A stretch of 64,000 nucleotides of DNA. Origin: Anagrus nilaparvatae (lineage: Eukaryota > Arthropoda > Insecta > Hymenoptera > Mymaridae). Both the position numbers and the translations under genes were made by a program. Below the pieces are notes generated by a model. That model was given only the letters and a program-made list of their open reading frames with translations. It searched no databases and had not been told where the DNA came from. Below, one piece after another: positions 12,801 through 25,033 of the stretch. The stretch's first letter is position 1. The number at the start of each line of letters is the position of its first letter. The DNA is taken from the NCBI GenBank assembly GCA_022575985.1, contig JAKSXM010000137.1, positions 14,774,001 to 14,838,000 on the forward strand, in the 5' to 3' direction.

Positions 12801-13720
12801 TCATATTTTAATAAATCTTTTAAAATATTTGTATAAGCTTTTTCAATCGCTAATTTTGCTAAGGCATAATTATCTGAAATTTTTAATGCTCCTCTTCTCA
12901 TTAATTCATTGAAAACTCGTTTTAGATTACGATCGACTGCCATATTCATAAGTTCGGGAATATTATCTAATTCATCATAGTTGGTATCTTGTAATTTTTT
13001 TAAAAAATTGTCTTCGTCATTAGCGAGTAAATAATATTTTAACATGTACGATGCTTGAGGTGATGATCCTTGTGCAGGTAGATCTAAATCAGAAAATTTT
13101 TCTTCCAAAATATTTCTTGTCGTTTGGCCTTTGACTTTGAAACTGTCAATGTCAACCTGGTCACGATTATTATTTAAAATTTGTATTACAATATCTCGAT
13201 AATTTTTTTGAGCTGCAAAATGTAATGGCGTTAAACCTTTGGTATTTGGTATATTTGGTGATGCTCCAGATTCTAATAACAGTTTAACACATTCTAAACT
13301 ATTTTTTTGTATGGCAAAATGAAGGGCAGTCAATCCATTAGCAATAAGATTTGGTTGAATATTCAAATCTTGAAGAAGTACTTTTAGGGCATCTGGACAA
13401 TCATTTTCCGCAGCGAAATGTATTGGTGCTCGTTTCCAATCTTCATTTATTTTGTTAGGATCAGCACCAACACGAAGTAAAAATTCAACAAATTCTGATA
13501 AATTTTCTGATACTGATATATCTAATAATGTTTTTGAATCTGGATATGGAAATGTGTAATTGATGTTAATATTTGGTGGTCTTTTATTCAGACCTCTTTT
13601 AATGTAACTTTTGAATACTGCTAAATGACGTGATTTTAAACTTTCTAAAAGTGGACGATGAGCTGCTGGATCTTGCTCCGGTAGTAAACGCATTTCCAAA
13701 GATTCTTCATCTGAATCCAT
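9839..13720 (-). CDS. pain: painless-like TRPA cation channel
   Basis: Two coding exons on the minus strand, 13720-12655 and 11433-9839, splice in phase 1 (donor G|GTTAGT at 12654, acceptor TTTCAG at 11434) to 886 residues; Drosophila Painless has 913. The family forms a plasma-membrane Ca2+-permeable channel in nociceptors, gated by heat, irritants or mechanical force. N-terminal ankyrin repeats at about 61-193 (with TALHFAIQ and TPLHFAAQ), more degenerate ones to 350, and one spanning the splice site (SPLHYAV). Six membrane segments near 494-510, 544-566, 579-598, 599-615, 638-658 and 694-716; the pore region around 670-683 includes MVTGEF. A short coiled coil (839-873) closes the protein. 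The ATG is chosen because a TTTTACAG acceptor lies just upstream at 13732, implying a 5' untranslated intron. The motif DIDSF...LPA after the ankyrins favours Painless over Pyrexia. Confidence 0.93.
11491..11717. mobile_element. GC-rich MITE in the painless intron
   Basis: Terminal inverted repeats of more than 25 bp start GGGGTGTGTGGTTACCCG and are mirrored at the right end CGGGTAACCACACACCCC. The flanks read TA on both sides, but a longer target duplication is not evident. On the minus strand it provides an ATG and a frame that stays open through the intron into the second channel exon (11710 to 9839), a chance or exonised extension discussed in the findings. Confidence 0.75.
11718..12654. 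other. Rest of painless intron 1
   Basis: AT-rich intron sequence. The short minus-strand open frame at 12003-12200 has no recognisable features. A TTTTTGCCCAT word at about 12190 resembles ends of small repeats also seen near 9665 and 46957. Confidence 0.5.
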
Positions 13721-13734
13721 TTTTTAAAAATCTG

Positions 13735-16700
13735 TAAAATAATTTCAATTTGAAAATTTATTTCAAAAATATTTTATTTACGACGTAAATGGATTTGGTT
13801 ATTTATAAAATATGTACTTTTATTAAAAAATTTACTTCTAACTGACATAAATTAAAATGAACAACTGAAATACAGGCAAGATTCAAAATATGATAACAAG
13901 GTGTAAATTATTATTTATATTCAAAAAAACATATTTTTTTATCAAATTTTTGAATAAATTAAGTATTGAGTCACTTGTTTTAATTTAGATTCTTAAAAAA
14001 TAAAAATTTACATATTTTTAAAGATAATATTATAACAATGCTCGAATTAAAAGAAGAGAGCTATTTTATTGGGTCCTAACTTTCATATTATTCGAGTATT
14101 CATTTTTAAACTTACACTTGAATTTGTTTAAATATAAACTATAGTAACAGTGCCTCTGTGAAAATCTCAAATATTTTCATCAAATTTTAAAATTAAGAAA
14201 TGCCAAGAAAAAAAACATTTAAAAAAAACGAATTCCTTCAAAAAATATAGAAAATTTATGGCTAATTTTTAAATCTCAAAAAATTCAGTAAAAATGGGCC
14301 AAAAAAATTACTTATTTCTTTTCTATTCATTTAGCAAAACTTAATATACGGGGTCACTCAAGGCACTCTGACTTACATTGCAAAAGTAAAAAAAAAGTAT
14401 TGATTTTGTAAAGTTATGTTACTAATTTTTTTACACATCTATACACCACACTTATTATAGTTACAGTGTATTCAAGTACGTTATAAATATATATATAATT
14501 TCAAATAATAATAAAAAAGAAAATTGAAGTAGCTAAAGCATAATAATTATAATAAGAGAAAAAAAAATAGCTCGAAATGAAAATTATATAAATTATTTGT
14601 GTGTAAAGTCCTATTTACAATAAGGGCATGTCAGTAACCTATAGATTAAGAGATTATTAAAAATTTACTGGCTGTAATTTATATTTTTATTAAATATTTA
14701 TTGGATAATAAAATTTATTATTATTTTAATACTATTTTTTTAATATTTTAAAAATAAAGGTTGTGTTTGATGGGTAGACTGTGTTTTTGTTTGAATTTTA
14801 ATTATTAGATATTCAGTAATTTTTTATAATTGAATTACGTAAACGAAAAAATTAAAAATTCATGACAGTCGTGGACGCAAGAGGTTAAATTTTTAGGCAA
14901 TAATTCTTTCAAAACTTTTTTATATTTAAGATGTCCAGTCTTGAAGGAAAATATTTAGAGAAAATAAGTTTGCTGAAAAAAATTTTTTTAATTCTATTTT
15001 TGCTTCGAAATTAATCCAAGTTTAAAAACTGAAAAACTTGAATTATTTTTTTTTTTTTAAGGTGAAATTAAAAATTTTCTTCTGGGGCTTTACTCTAAAT
15101 TATTTCCTGAATATTTTTCTACAAAATTTTTTTTAATTTTACCTGTTATACAAATCTTTTGAAAGAATCATTGGCGAAAATTTTATCAACTAGAGTCCCT
15201 TACATCTCTGAATCTGAATTTTAGATTTTTAAAAAATTATATTTTGAAAAATATTATTGAAAGCCTAAATATTTTGAATTAATCCTGGCAAAAAAACGCG
15301 AGATACAACCTTAGTTGGATACTTTTTTTTATTACGCGTACTTACAATTATATTACACAATTTCCTTCTTGTTTTTTTTAATTGAAATAATGGTGTCGAT
15401 GCTAAAAAAAACTTATTTTTAAATAAATTAGCAGTTTTATGCACAATAAGTCAGATTGTTTATTTATTTGAATTTTGCTGAATATAAGATTCGAACAATT
15501 TCAATAAAATTTAGAAAATTTTTTAGAAGTAGAATTTTAACAACGCAATATGAATGTAATAGTATAAATGAAGAAACCGAAAAAAATATGTTTGGAGAGA
15601 ACTTTGCAGGATAGAAAACAGTCAACTCAATTTAGCCGATTCAAAACAATTAATTTGAAAAATAATTTTTTTTAGAATTACCTCAGGAAATTTCGGACGT
15701 GCCTTCTTAACCAAGTTCTTAACAAAATACCACACTAATTTTTAAAGAAATAGTTCCTTTAGATTTAAAATTAAGAAATTGCACTGTATATATTATTGAA
15801 TCACTTATAAATATCACTTATAAATATCCTCAAACTGCTAAATAATTGCAAAGAATACCATAAAAAAATTTTTATGCGCAAAAAATTCAAACATCAATAT
15901 CACCAATACCAATAATTACGATTACATTACCAGCATTTGCAAATATTAAAAGATCAAACGAAAAAACAGACACATTTATTTAATCTTTCACATATTAAAA
16001 AACACTAAACCGAATAATAAAATATAATATCCCAAGAAAGGAGTAGTTCGTACAATACATGCATATGATAGTGGGACACAATTGGTATTATAAAAGAGAA
16101 ATGATGATGTCATCAGAAATATAAATCCAAAAGGCTAAAATATTTAATTTATAAATTAAACATCCGGCTAAATGTAAGTAAATAATTTTTATGCTTATAA
16201 ACATGTATAAAAAATAAATATAATATCGATCCTTTTTAATCTTTCATTATACTGCTAAGTAAATATTTATTACATATTTTTATATCAAAATTTATTTATT
16301 TATAGAGAGATTATATAAATTTATCTTTATTAGCCATTTTAGTATTCTTTGAAATTTTTATTTTATTATTGAGGATATTTTATTTTAAATTAATTGTATT
16401 ATTACTATGATTTGATTGTAATAAAAGATTAAATTTATGTAACTAATTGATTTATGAAAATAGTCGTTTTCGTTACGTGGAAGTAAATTTAATTATTTTT
16501 TAGATATAAAAGTTATGAAAATTTTATGATATTAAAGTAGCAAGAATAATCATAAAAAATAGACCGAAATAGGCAGATTTTACGAAAATTTAGCAAGTTA
16601 TCTGAATTTTTCAAGGTTCGACAGATATTGCGAAGATTATTGAAAAAATTTTTGTAAGATTTAGCAAAATCAAATTCAACAATATTCTTGTCAAAATTTA

Positions 16701-18760
16701 AGGGTCATTTTGTTATACTTTTTGATTTTTTGTTAAAAATCTGCTAAATTTAAAAAAAAATGGCCAGAGCTTTGATTTGGTAGAATATTTTGCATAAATT
16801 TGACAAATATTAATCGTGTACATAATATCAACTAATTCAGCATAAGTTAAAATTTACAAAACTTAGGCAACTGAAATTTTTAAAAATTTGGTGATGTCGG
16901 CGATCAATTGATCGAACTCATTGGTTGATACAAGGGGGGGGGGGGTCAAAGGGGTCAATTAACCTCCCTTCATCGGTTAGTTTTACCTTTTTAAAGCTAT
17001 TTTTATAATTAATGAGAAGCACCAGTTTGACCCCCCCAAAAAAATTTTAAGGACCTATTTTTACAAATTTTTTGTAATTTGATTCTAAATGCCCCCTGGT
17101 TCAAAAAATTTTCTAGATCCAGCATTAGGACTTCAGTATGATTCATTAAAAATTCTGTTGAAATTCAAATTCTGCAGCAGAATTTACAGAATTCAGAGGA
17201 AACTTGGCCAGATTCTCATAAATAATTTGAATTTGTTCCTGATGAATACTTTTGGCACATATTAATACGTTTTCACAGAAAAATATTTTAATTTATTGTG
17301 TTTCTCCCCTTGAACTACATTTTTTCATAAATTAATCATAACAAACGTATTAGCCACGTCACTAATAAGCGAATGTTACTTTTTTTATTTTGACTCAATT
17401 CTATCTAGTGTAGGAAAAATCTTTCAGATTTATCAAAAATGTTGAGATATGTAAAAAATTTCAGCTGACTCTAGCATAAATTTTGCTAAATTTAAATCAG
17501 CTCAATTATTTCATATCCCTTATAAATTCATGATAATTTACATTTGTTTTCTAATAGAGATTTTCCTCAGAACATAAAATTATTTAAAAAAAAAACATCA
17601 ATGTAAATAAATAATAAATTTTTTTAATCTTTTGTAAAAACGAGTAGCATGTAAATATATGTCAACATAATAACACATACACCTGTTCCATTAAAGATAC
17701 AATAATAGATGAAATATTTAAAAAAAAAAAAAGATAATAATAATTACACATGTATGTATAATTGTGATGGTAAATGATAAAAAAATAAAAGTGACGTATG
17801 GTGTTTATTAAATATTAAAATATTTGTGTTCATATTTTTCTATAAAGGAAGGCTAACTTGTAAAATTTTCATTTCCTGCTTTTTTTTTATTTCATTGATG
17901 ACGATTTTTAATGATGATGTAAATTTTTATTAAAATGTAAGACTTGATTATATTTATTTAATTTTTAATAATCAAATAATAAAAAAAAAAAGTCATTTAA
18001 TTTCTTAATGCCTATTATTAAACTTAATTCCATGTGTAATTATTGCTGAATTGTATTTGCAGTTATAGAGGCATTTTATTAGACAAAACTATATGTATTA
18101 AAGTCAATATATATATATATATATTTAATTAATAATATTTTTATGTGATGCATAATGTTATTATTAAGTATATGAAGGTAGTTATTGTAATAATATAGAT
18201 GCTTGGATAGACACCACACCTTTTATGTATTAATTTAATATTTTGCATTAGTGTATTTAACATAGAAAGTATTTTTTTCTGAATTTTTTTAAATTGAAAT
18301 TAATTTTGTAAGGTGGGGTGTTTTGGGGTATTGATTGATTTAGTAAGGGGTGAATGGGTGGATTGAAGTATTTAGATAATTGGGGTCAAATGGACTTGGA
18401 ATAACTTGGATTTTGGGGCATAAAATAATTCTTACTATCTGATACTTTATCAAACAAACTTCAAAATACATAGACAGTAGTGATAATTTTTGGAATATTA
18501 CTATAGTTAGTAGGGCAAAATAATGTTAGGTGGGTATTAGTACGAGGTAAATAAATAAGTTAATAATGGGCATCTTGGAGAGGAAAAGATAATAATAATT
18601 AAAACTAATACCGGTTACTATTTTATGTGTTTTTATTTTCAGACTAAGGGCCCATGCGTTTGGTATGTTGCAAAGTTATGAACCATCAATGATTTGTCAA
18701 CATTGAAGAAATAATAGTTTTCTCTGTTAGGAAAAACTAAGAAAAACTTTTTATTAGCTT
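13735..18760. other. Long AT-rich region upstream of painless, no coding seen
   Basis: About 5 kb without a convincing exon. It is probably the 5' untranslated intron of the channel gene if the promoter candidate at 20145-20178 is real. Contents: (AT) and poly-A tracts, a G-run at 16936-16946 followed by GTCAAAGGGG with a matching C-run near 17033, and TGGGG-rich words at 18310-18420 of the same G-tract repeat family seen at 26 kb, 37.5 kb and 51.9 kb. Confidence 0.45.
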
Positions 18761-19156
18761 CACTGTAAAAAGTAACTTTCTTATATTAACATAAAAATTA
18801 GAAAATTTTCGAAAAATTAGTAAATTTCCGAAAAAATGTGTAAATATTTGAAAAAAATTGTAAATTTACTAAATTTAGTATACTAACGAAAAATTCGAGA
18901 ATTCTCGCAAATTCACAATTATTTTTCGGAAATTTACAACTATTTTTTGTAAATTTTCGAAAAAAATTGTAAATTATCAATTTTTCTTGCGAATTCACAA
19001 AAAAAAATCGAGAATACTCGAATTTTTCGATAATATACTAAATTTAGTAAATATACGATTTTTTTCGGATACTTACAAATTTTTTCGGAAATTTACTAAT
19101 TTTTCTAAAATTTTCTAATTTTATTAGTTAATATAAGAAAGGTACTTTTTACAGTG
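18761..19156. mobile_element. CACTGTAAAAAGTAA MITE, copy 1
   Basis: Starts CACTGTAAAAAGTAACTTTC and ends in the reverse complement (GTACTTTTTACAGTG); 396 bp, palindromic over nearly its whole length. The interior is built of short words such as TTCGAAAA, GAGAATTCTC and AAATTTAGTA. Two further copies lie at 20903-21285 and 25034-25459. No open frame of note; the short minus-strand frame at 18798-18998 is repeat sequence. Confidence 0.85.
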
Positions 19157-20144
19157 TTATATGCATGCTATTTGCTTCTCAAGCAAAATTCAAATAGTGC
19201 AATGTGATAACTCAACAACTCAAAATAATGTAAAAAATAATACTCATTATTAAAATTAAGAAATTTGAAGAAAATTTTCACCAGCAAGGGTCATAAAAAT
19301 ATTTTTTTTTTAGATTTAATCATCTAAATCGTTATTAAAATGTTTATTCTACAGTGATTTAATTTTTCTTGGCATTAATAAAAAAAAATATTATATTAAA
19401 TGTATGTACTTCATAAAAAGTAAAATACTAATAAAAAAAAAATATCAATATAATATTTACTTTGTATGTTTCAGATTTCTCATGATAAAACACAATATGT
19501 TATTATGCATTTTATATTGATTATATATATTATATATGAAAATCTGTTTCAAAAATTTTTTATTTACAATTTAAATATTGATTTCATTTTTTAAAATCAT
19601 CATATTTGACACCTTTAAAAGATACAATAAAAAAATATGGATTCATTACCGATCTTTAAAAATCCTGATCCTTTAAAAACGACACCAAATAAAATCTGCA
19701 AAACTTTCAATTTAATAATTTTTTTCTCAATCTTGATGCACAAAAAACTTAATATTTAAAATATTCAAATATACACACTTTCTTTATTAAAAAAGTACAC
19801 ATTCACTTATAATGTAAAAAGATATTCATGTACTGTTGGACTGTCAACAACAAAAAAGTTAATACAAAACTGGTGTCCGACGACCTCGGTATGTGCCTAT
19901 ATTATAATATACCTCCCAGCATAAAACCAGTGCAAAGAAATATATATAAAAAAAAAAATATATACACTTTATAACTCGATGTAATGTGGTTCTTCAAGCC
20001 TTGACGCCTCGCCCACGAGTAATGCTAAACTGTATAGGATAATTTTTTAATATGTATTAATTTTTATTAAAAATGTGCATTTTTTTAAGCAAATTTTGTT
20101 TTTCGTAATTTTTTCACTGGTTTTTTGGATAAAAATTATATATA
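19157..20144. other. Non-coding stretch with mixed-composition patch
   Basis: No coding found. The section from about 19840 to 20030 is less AT-rich than its surroundings. On the minus strand a GAG|GTATAT donor-like site at 19912 could end a 5' untranslated exon starting at the promoter candidate near 20176. This is only a motif reading. Confidence 0.35.
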
Positions 20145-20178
20145 TATCTGGACTGGACGACTACACTCGGACAACTGA
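20145..20178 (-). promoter_or_regulatory. Candidate Inr + DPE core promoter, minus strand
   Basis: Read on the minus strand, TCAGTTGT (Inr, +1 A at 20176) is followed at exactly +28 to +32 by AGATA, which fits the arthropod DPE consensus RGWYV. There is no gene between here and painless on this strand, so it may be the painless start site with a ~6.4 kb 5' untranslated intron. The match of motif and spacing is seen; the assignment is inference. Confidence 0.4.
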
Positions 20179-20902
20179 ATTCCTTTTACTATAAGTCAGT
20201 TTTGTTATTTTTTTTAATATATTTGTTTTTTTTTTTACTATCTATACTTTTGAACTTGTTGCTGCGGTGAGGGCATTGATTTATATTTATATATGTGATG
20301 GCAATATAGTACATATAATATACCGGTTTTTATATATATATTTTTTATTTTTTTTACTTTAAGGACGACAAAAATTCCAATGCTGGTGATGATATTTATT
20401 GGCATATTATAAGCATTTTTTTTATTGATATTAAATAATAATTAGAAATATTAATATTGAAATGAGCATACTAGTTAAATAGGACTATTTGTTGAGTATT
20501 TAAACGATTTTTCGCTTAAGTTTGGCCTAAATTAGCTAATTATGTTATAAGAAGTTTAAAATTATAAGACTTTGAAGTAACATTTTATAAAATGTATAAC
20601 TTTGCGCTTTGCGAAATTGTAGTTAACCCTTTACACCTGATTTGCTGTTTGCAGAATGAAAAATTTTGCAATTATAGGATCAGGTAATATTTTAAAACTC
20701 TAAGCCGAAATCTATTGTGCGTAAAAAATGCTAGCTTTACCCAAATTGTTGCAAAATTTTATTAAAAACTACATAATGTAAAATTTTCCAAAAAATTCAG
20801 ATTTGAAGTATATTTTGTCACGTGATTTAGTAAAAAATTTAGTAAAAAATTCTTTGTAGAAACAAACCTATTTTGGCTATTTTACTGGTTTTTGTGTTTT
20901 TG

Positions 20903-21285
20903 CACTGTAAAAAGTAACTTTCTTATATTAACAAAAAAATTAGAACATTTTCGAAAAATTAGTAAATTTTCAAAAATTTTGTAAATATTCGAAAAAAATC
21001 GTAAATTTACTAAATTTAGTATATTATCAGAAAATTCGAGTATTCTCGATTTTTTTTGTGAATTCGCAAGAAAAATTGATAATTTACAATTTTTTTTCGA
21101 AAATTTACAAAAAATAGTTGTATATTTCCGAAAAATAGTTGTGAATTTACAACTTTTTTCGTAAAATCACAAAAAAAAAAATCGAGAAGTTTTATCGAAT
21201 ATTTACAAATTTTTTTTAAAATTCATTAATTTTTCGAAAAAATTCTATTTTTTTTGTAAATCTAAGAAACTTACTTTTTACAGTG
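20903..21285. mobile_element. CACTGTAAAAAGTAA MITE, copy 2
   Basis: Same terminal inverted repeats and same internal word order as copy 1; 383 bp. Closest in detail to copy 3: both share a TTGTGAATTTACAAC segment. Flanks TG and TA; no clear target duplication. Confidence 0.85.
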
Positions 21286-21635
21286 TAGAATTTGAGTCAA
21301 TTTTTTGACCCTGAATTAGGTTCTACAATGTTCTATTAATGGGAAAACTGCTTTGTACCAGAGTAAGTGATTAAAAGAAAGAATAAGTCATTTTGAGCAA
21401 ATTGAAAAAAAAGGCAAAGGTACTAAAATGGTTTCAAAAAATCGAGGATTTAGTCGGGGAATTCGGAAATTCCTGAAAATTATTCATTACTACATTCATA
21501 AGAAAATATTTTGGAACTCATTTAAAAATATACATTCATGTACTTTAGGCTTTTCACAGAATATGCACCTATTAGATGACAACCAGTTCTACAGATCTTC
21601 AACATCTATGCTGATTTAATTTTTATTTAATTAAA

Positions 21636-21964
21636 AGGTCTGTTCTTTTTTTCCCAAAAAAGTTAACTTATAGCAAAACTGGGGTAAAACTAAACAGAAC
21701 GCGCGTTCTTTTTCATTCAAAAAGCAAAACGTTTTTTTGGGATAAAATTCTTTTACTAAAAATTAAATGTCAAAATATGTTTAATATAGCTTTTTATCGA
21801 TAGCAGTAAATAATCTATTATTTAAAATAAAAAATAATAAAAATTTAAATAAAATACAATCTAACCTACAAAATGTTTGAAATGAGCGCGCATTTTTTTT
21901 CTCTGTTTAACCACAGTAGTGGTTTAACTCCGGTTCTACTTTTTCGGGGAAAAAGAACAGACCT
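21636..21964. mobile_element. MITE with AGGTCTGTTCTTTTT ends
   Basis: Left end AGGTCTGTTCTTTTTTTCCC is mirrored by GGGGAAAAAGAACAGACCT at the right end; 329 bp. The interior carries GCGCGTTC and GCGCGC words. No coding. The open frame at 21428-21619 just upstream is not part of it and shows no features. Confidence 0.75.
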
Positions 21965-22007
21965 AAAAAAGCAATAGAGAGAATCCAAAAACGACTAAAA
22001 ACGGTAT

Positions 22008-22390
22008 CGAGGGGCTATCGTCTTGGAAATCACGAATTTGATTTAAAAAAATTTTTTTTGATTTTTTTCTGATTTTGGCTTGTTTGTACCTTAATCATGA
22101 AACGTTACTAGTTGAGATGGTTTATTTTAGTCTTGTAATGATTTTTCGCGATTTTTTGTGATTTTTTGTGATTTTTTTCGTGATTTTTCGCATTTTTTAG
22201 CCTTATAATTCACCCTAGACCTCAAAAATCTATTTTTTACCCTAGAATCTATTTTTCTAATCTATTTTTCACCCTAGACCTCAAAAATCTATTTTTTACT
22301 ATTCAATATAATTTTTAGCAGTTTTACCAAAAAAAATCACAAAAAATCACGAAAAATCAAATTTATGATTTCCAAGACGATAGCCCCTCG
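22008..22390. mobile_element. hAT-type MITE with 8-bp target-site duplication
   Basis: Terminal inverted repeats of about 37 bp begin CGAGGGGCTATCGTCTTGG. Both flanks carry AACGGTAT (22000-22007 and 22391-22398), an exact 8-bp duplication typical of the hAT superfamily. 383 bp, no coding capacity, so a non-autonomous element. The interior includes TTTTTTGTGATT tandem words and a repeated CACCCTAGACCTCAAAAATC segment. Confidence 0.85.
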
Positions 22391-22398
22391 AACGGTAT

Positions 22399-23149
22399 TT
22401 CTAAAACTAGTACTTTCAAAGAAAAAATCAGATACAACGTTAAAAAAAAAAATTTTTTTTTTTGCTAATAACTTCATTGCCTCTAGGTTCCCTGTCTATA
22501 GTTAATCAAAATATATGGATAAATTTTAAAAATGTAGTATAGCTTTTTTGTCATTTTAGATCATTTTAAACTCTATGAGCTATTTTGAAACTAGAGCTAA
22601 TTTATGAAACTTTAGTGCTCCATTTTAGCAAAAATATTTAGCATGCCCAAAAATTTGAATAATACAGTAATCTACAATTATTTTAGAGCTTTAACATGAG
22701 ACCTTGTAGGTTAGGTAACCTTTTTTGATCCGAGGTTACAGAGGTTACTAAAATGAACGAACTTTCATCAAACTTTGGAGTCACTCATTAAGAATTCAAA
22801 TGTTTTTTATTTGAACACCATATTTTGAAACGACGTATTTAAACTGACAAGTATGAAAAAATGTCATAAAAATATAAATTTTAAACAAAGACAATGAATG
22901 GCAACATTAATGTTTAGGAATAGGAACTGTAAACTAACTGTAAACTATAAATTACCAACTGGATTTCAATACATTTATTGTTTATTAATATTTGCTTTTA
23001 AGTATTTTATAATTTAACAGATAAAAATTAGTATACATATATTTTAATAACATCCATACATAATAAATTTTTAGGTTTTTATAAATTTTTTAAATTACTT
23101 ATTGTCAATTATTATCATTTTATTATTATTTTAATTAATTATTAATATT
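22399..23149. other. Intergenic AT-rich DNA, nothing recognised
   Basis: No exon found. TTTATT at 23119-23124 lies just beyond the stop of the minus-strand gene and, read on that strand, is an AATAAA signal that could end its transcript. Confidence 0.45.
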
Positions 23150-24733
23150 TTAATATAATTTGATTTGCATTTTTATACATTTTTGTATATTCTTATTGAT
23201 ATTGTTAAAATAAATATTTGGCACTTCAAAATTTTCCAAAGTCTGAGTAAGAACTGCTGCTGGATAATTCAAAAGAATTTCGATTTCTTGGTTCAGACTC
23301 TCGACTACTTTTTCATACTGCAATAATTTTTGTTCCAAATTTTTCAATTCCTAAAAATAAAATTAGTTATAAAATAAAAAGCAGCTTATTAAATGTATAA
23401 ATTTTTAAATAAAAATTGTAACGACAGCATTATTGGGTCAGGAAAAAATGTTTCTTCCCTAATATCTCAAGAAATAATATATGTTTATTTGGGTCTTTGT
23501 GTATATTGCATGCATAGTTGATGCAAGATATGAATAAAATTTAACTTGCGCCATCCTGCTAACGCATACGAATACTCTGATACAAATAGTGGACGCACTA
23601 GCAGACTGACGCAAGTTACACTTATAAACAAATTAATATGAGGATATATGGCTATACTTAAGAAATTTTATGTATAAAGATCAGCGTTATATATGTTTAA
23701 AAAATAAATGTCTTTTTGCTACGTTGGATAGCTATTTTAGAATTCTAAATTAATTATACGTACAAAGGTACCTATACGAATGATCTAAGACGATCCCAGA
23801 ACTGACTCAGAGTTTGACTTTTTTTTAAAAATGAAAATACGTCCCTAAAAACTACTTTTACTAGTAAAGTACACAATGGCCCAAATTGAAATTAACAGGG
23901 ATTTAGGGCTTTTTTTTTGTGGTCAAGAGTCATATACGATTTTTCTTCGTCAGTGGCAAGAAAATAAGTTTTTTTTAATTTATTTTTTGAAAATTTATAT
24001 TATTTGATACTTTACTGCATGGACAATATATACCTTATAATTTATTTCATTTGGTATACTAATTGCCAAATTAAATACTTTAGCTTGAATTGCTTCTAAT
24101 TTCTGTGAAACAAAAATTTTAAATTTATTTTTCAAAACATTGCTAATTTAAAATATATATAAAATACCAACTTTATCAAGATATTGATAATTTATTTTTT
24201 TTGAAAATATCTTAAAATAATTATTTTTAAAATCTGTTATTAAATTATCAATTAAAAGCATTATTTCTGAATCAAAAAGCCCGCCACATTCATCTAAATT
24301 ACTATTTATAGGTTCATAAGTATGAAGATATTCCTGAAATATAAAAAAATATGAAAATATTAAATTTAATATAAATTTTCAAACTATTTTCTTTCTTACT
24401 TTTATGTTGCTTAAAAGCGGATTTTGTAAAATTTTGAATTTTATAGATTCTATAAGCTCTAAATGTGAACGTTGATCTGTTAATTCTTTAAAATTTTCCA
24501 AATACTTTATATTTTTAAAACCTAATGATATTTTTTGTAAAATTTTTGTTGAATATGTCTTAATATATTGCTGCAAAACAAATAATTTATTTTTGCATTT
24601 ATTAATTTGATATTTTTAGGTAACAAATGAATCAATTGTTCATCAAATAACAAAAAAATAAATTAAACAATTTCATTAGGTTATTTAAAATTTATTTTTA
24701 TGTTTCCAAAGTTTTTACATCGTAATAAGTCAT
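23150..24733 (-). CDS. Five-exon coiled-coil protein, weakly Mis12-like
   Basis: Minus-strand exons 24733-24719 (tentative start, ATG and 5 codons), 24570-24400, 24333-24172, 24102-24034 and 23350-23150, all joined in phase 0, give 205 residues. Acceptors are good (TTTTGCAG, ATTTCAG, TTCACAG, TTTTTAG); the donor after exon 3 (GTTGGT) is weak. The protein is helical with heptad-like runs, ending in a coiled coil (NLEQKLLQYEKVVESLNQEI). A segment ending in ISIPNEI before the coiled coil, and the total length, recall Mis12 of the kinetochore MIND complex (human 205 residues), but the usual FFGF motif at the N-terminus is missing. That link is inference; it may be another fast-evolving coiled-coil protein. 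The middle exons and last exon are well supported by frame continuity; the first is not. Confidence 0.6.
23541..23618. repeat. Imperfect 78-nt hairpin in the coiled-coil gene's last intron
   Basis: TTAACTTGCG at the left pairs with CGCAAGTTA at the right, and CTGCTA/TAGCAG pairs further in, with several mismatches. Size and stem are pre-miRNA-like, but the mismatches also fit an old MITE. No expression evidence. Confidence 0.45.
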
Positions 24734-25033
24734 ATTTTTAACTGCACTATAATAAAAGAAAATCAAATATTATAAAAAAATTTGGAGTGATTCATTCGAG
24801 GATTCATTTTTGTATTTTATTTTATAAAACACGATTTCACAATTGAAAAAATAAATATTAGGAATTTTTTTATTTGCAACGTTATTGAAATTTTTAAAAA
24901 TGTTTACAATTTTTTAAGCCAAATTAAGTTTTTATTGTAATGTAAGTTTCATTATTATGTAGCTTCAAAAAATTTACTGATAACAACTTCTTTTAATTAA
25001 TAAAGCATTTAGTATTTATAAAATCAATAAGTA
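24734..25033. other. Upstream flank of the coiled-coil gene
   Basis: AT-rich, no coding. A TTATTATAG acceptor-like site on the minus strand (24750 region) sits just before the tentative ATG, so a 5' untranslated exon may lie here. Confidence 0.35.
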
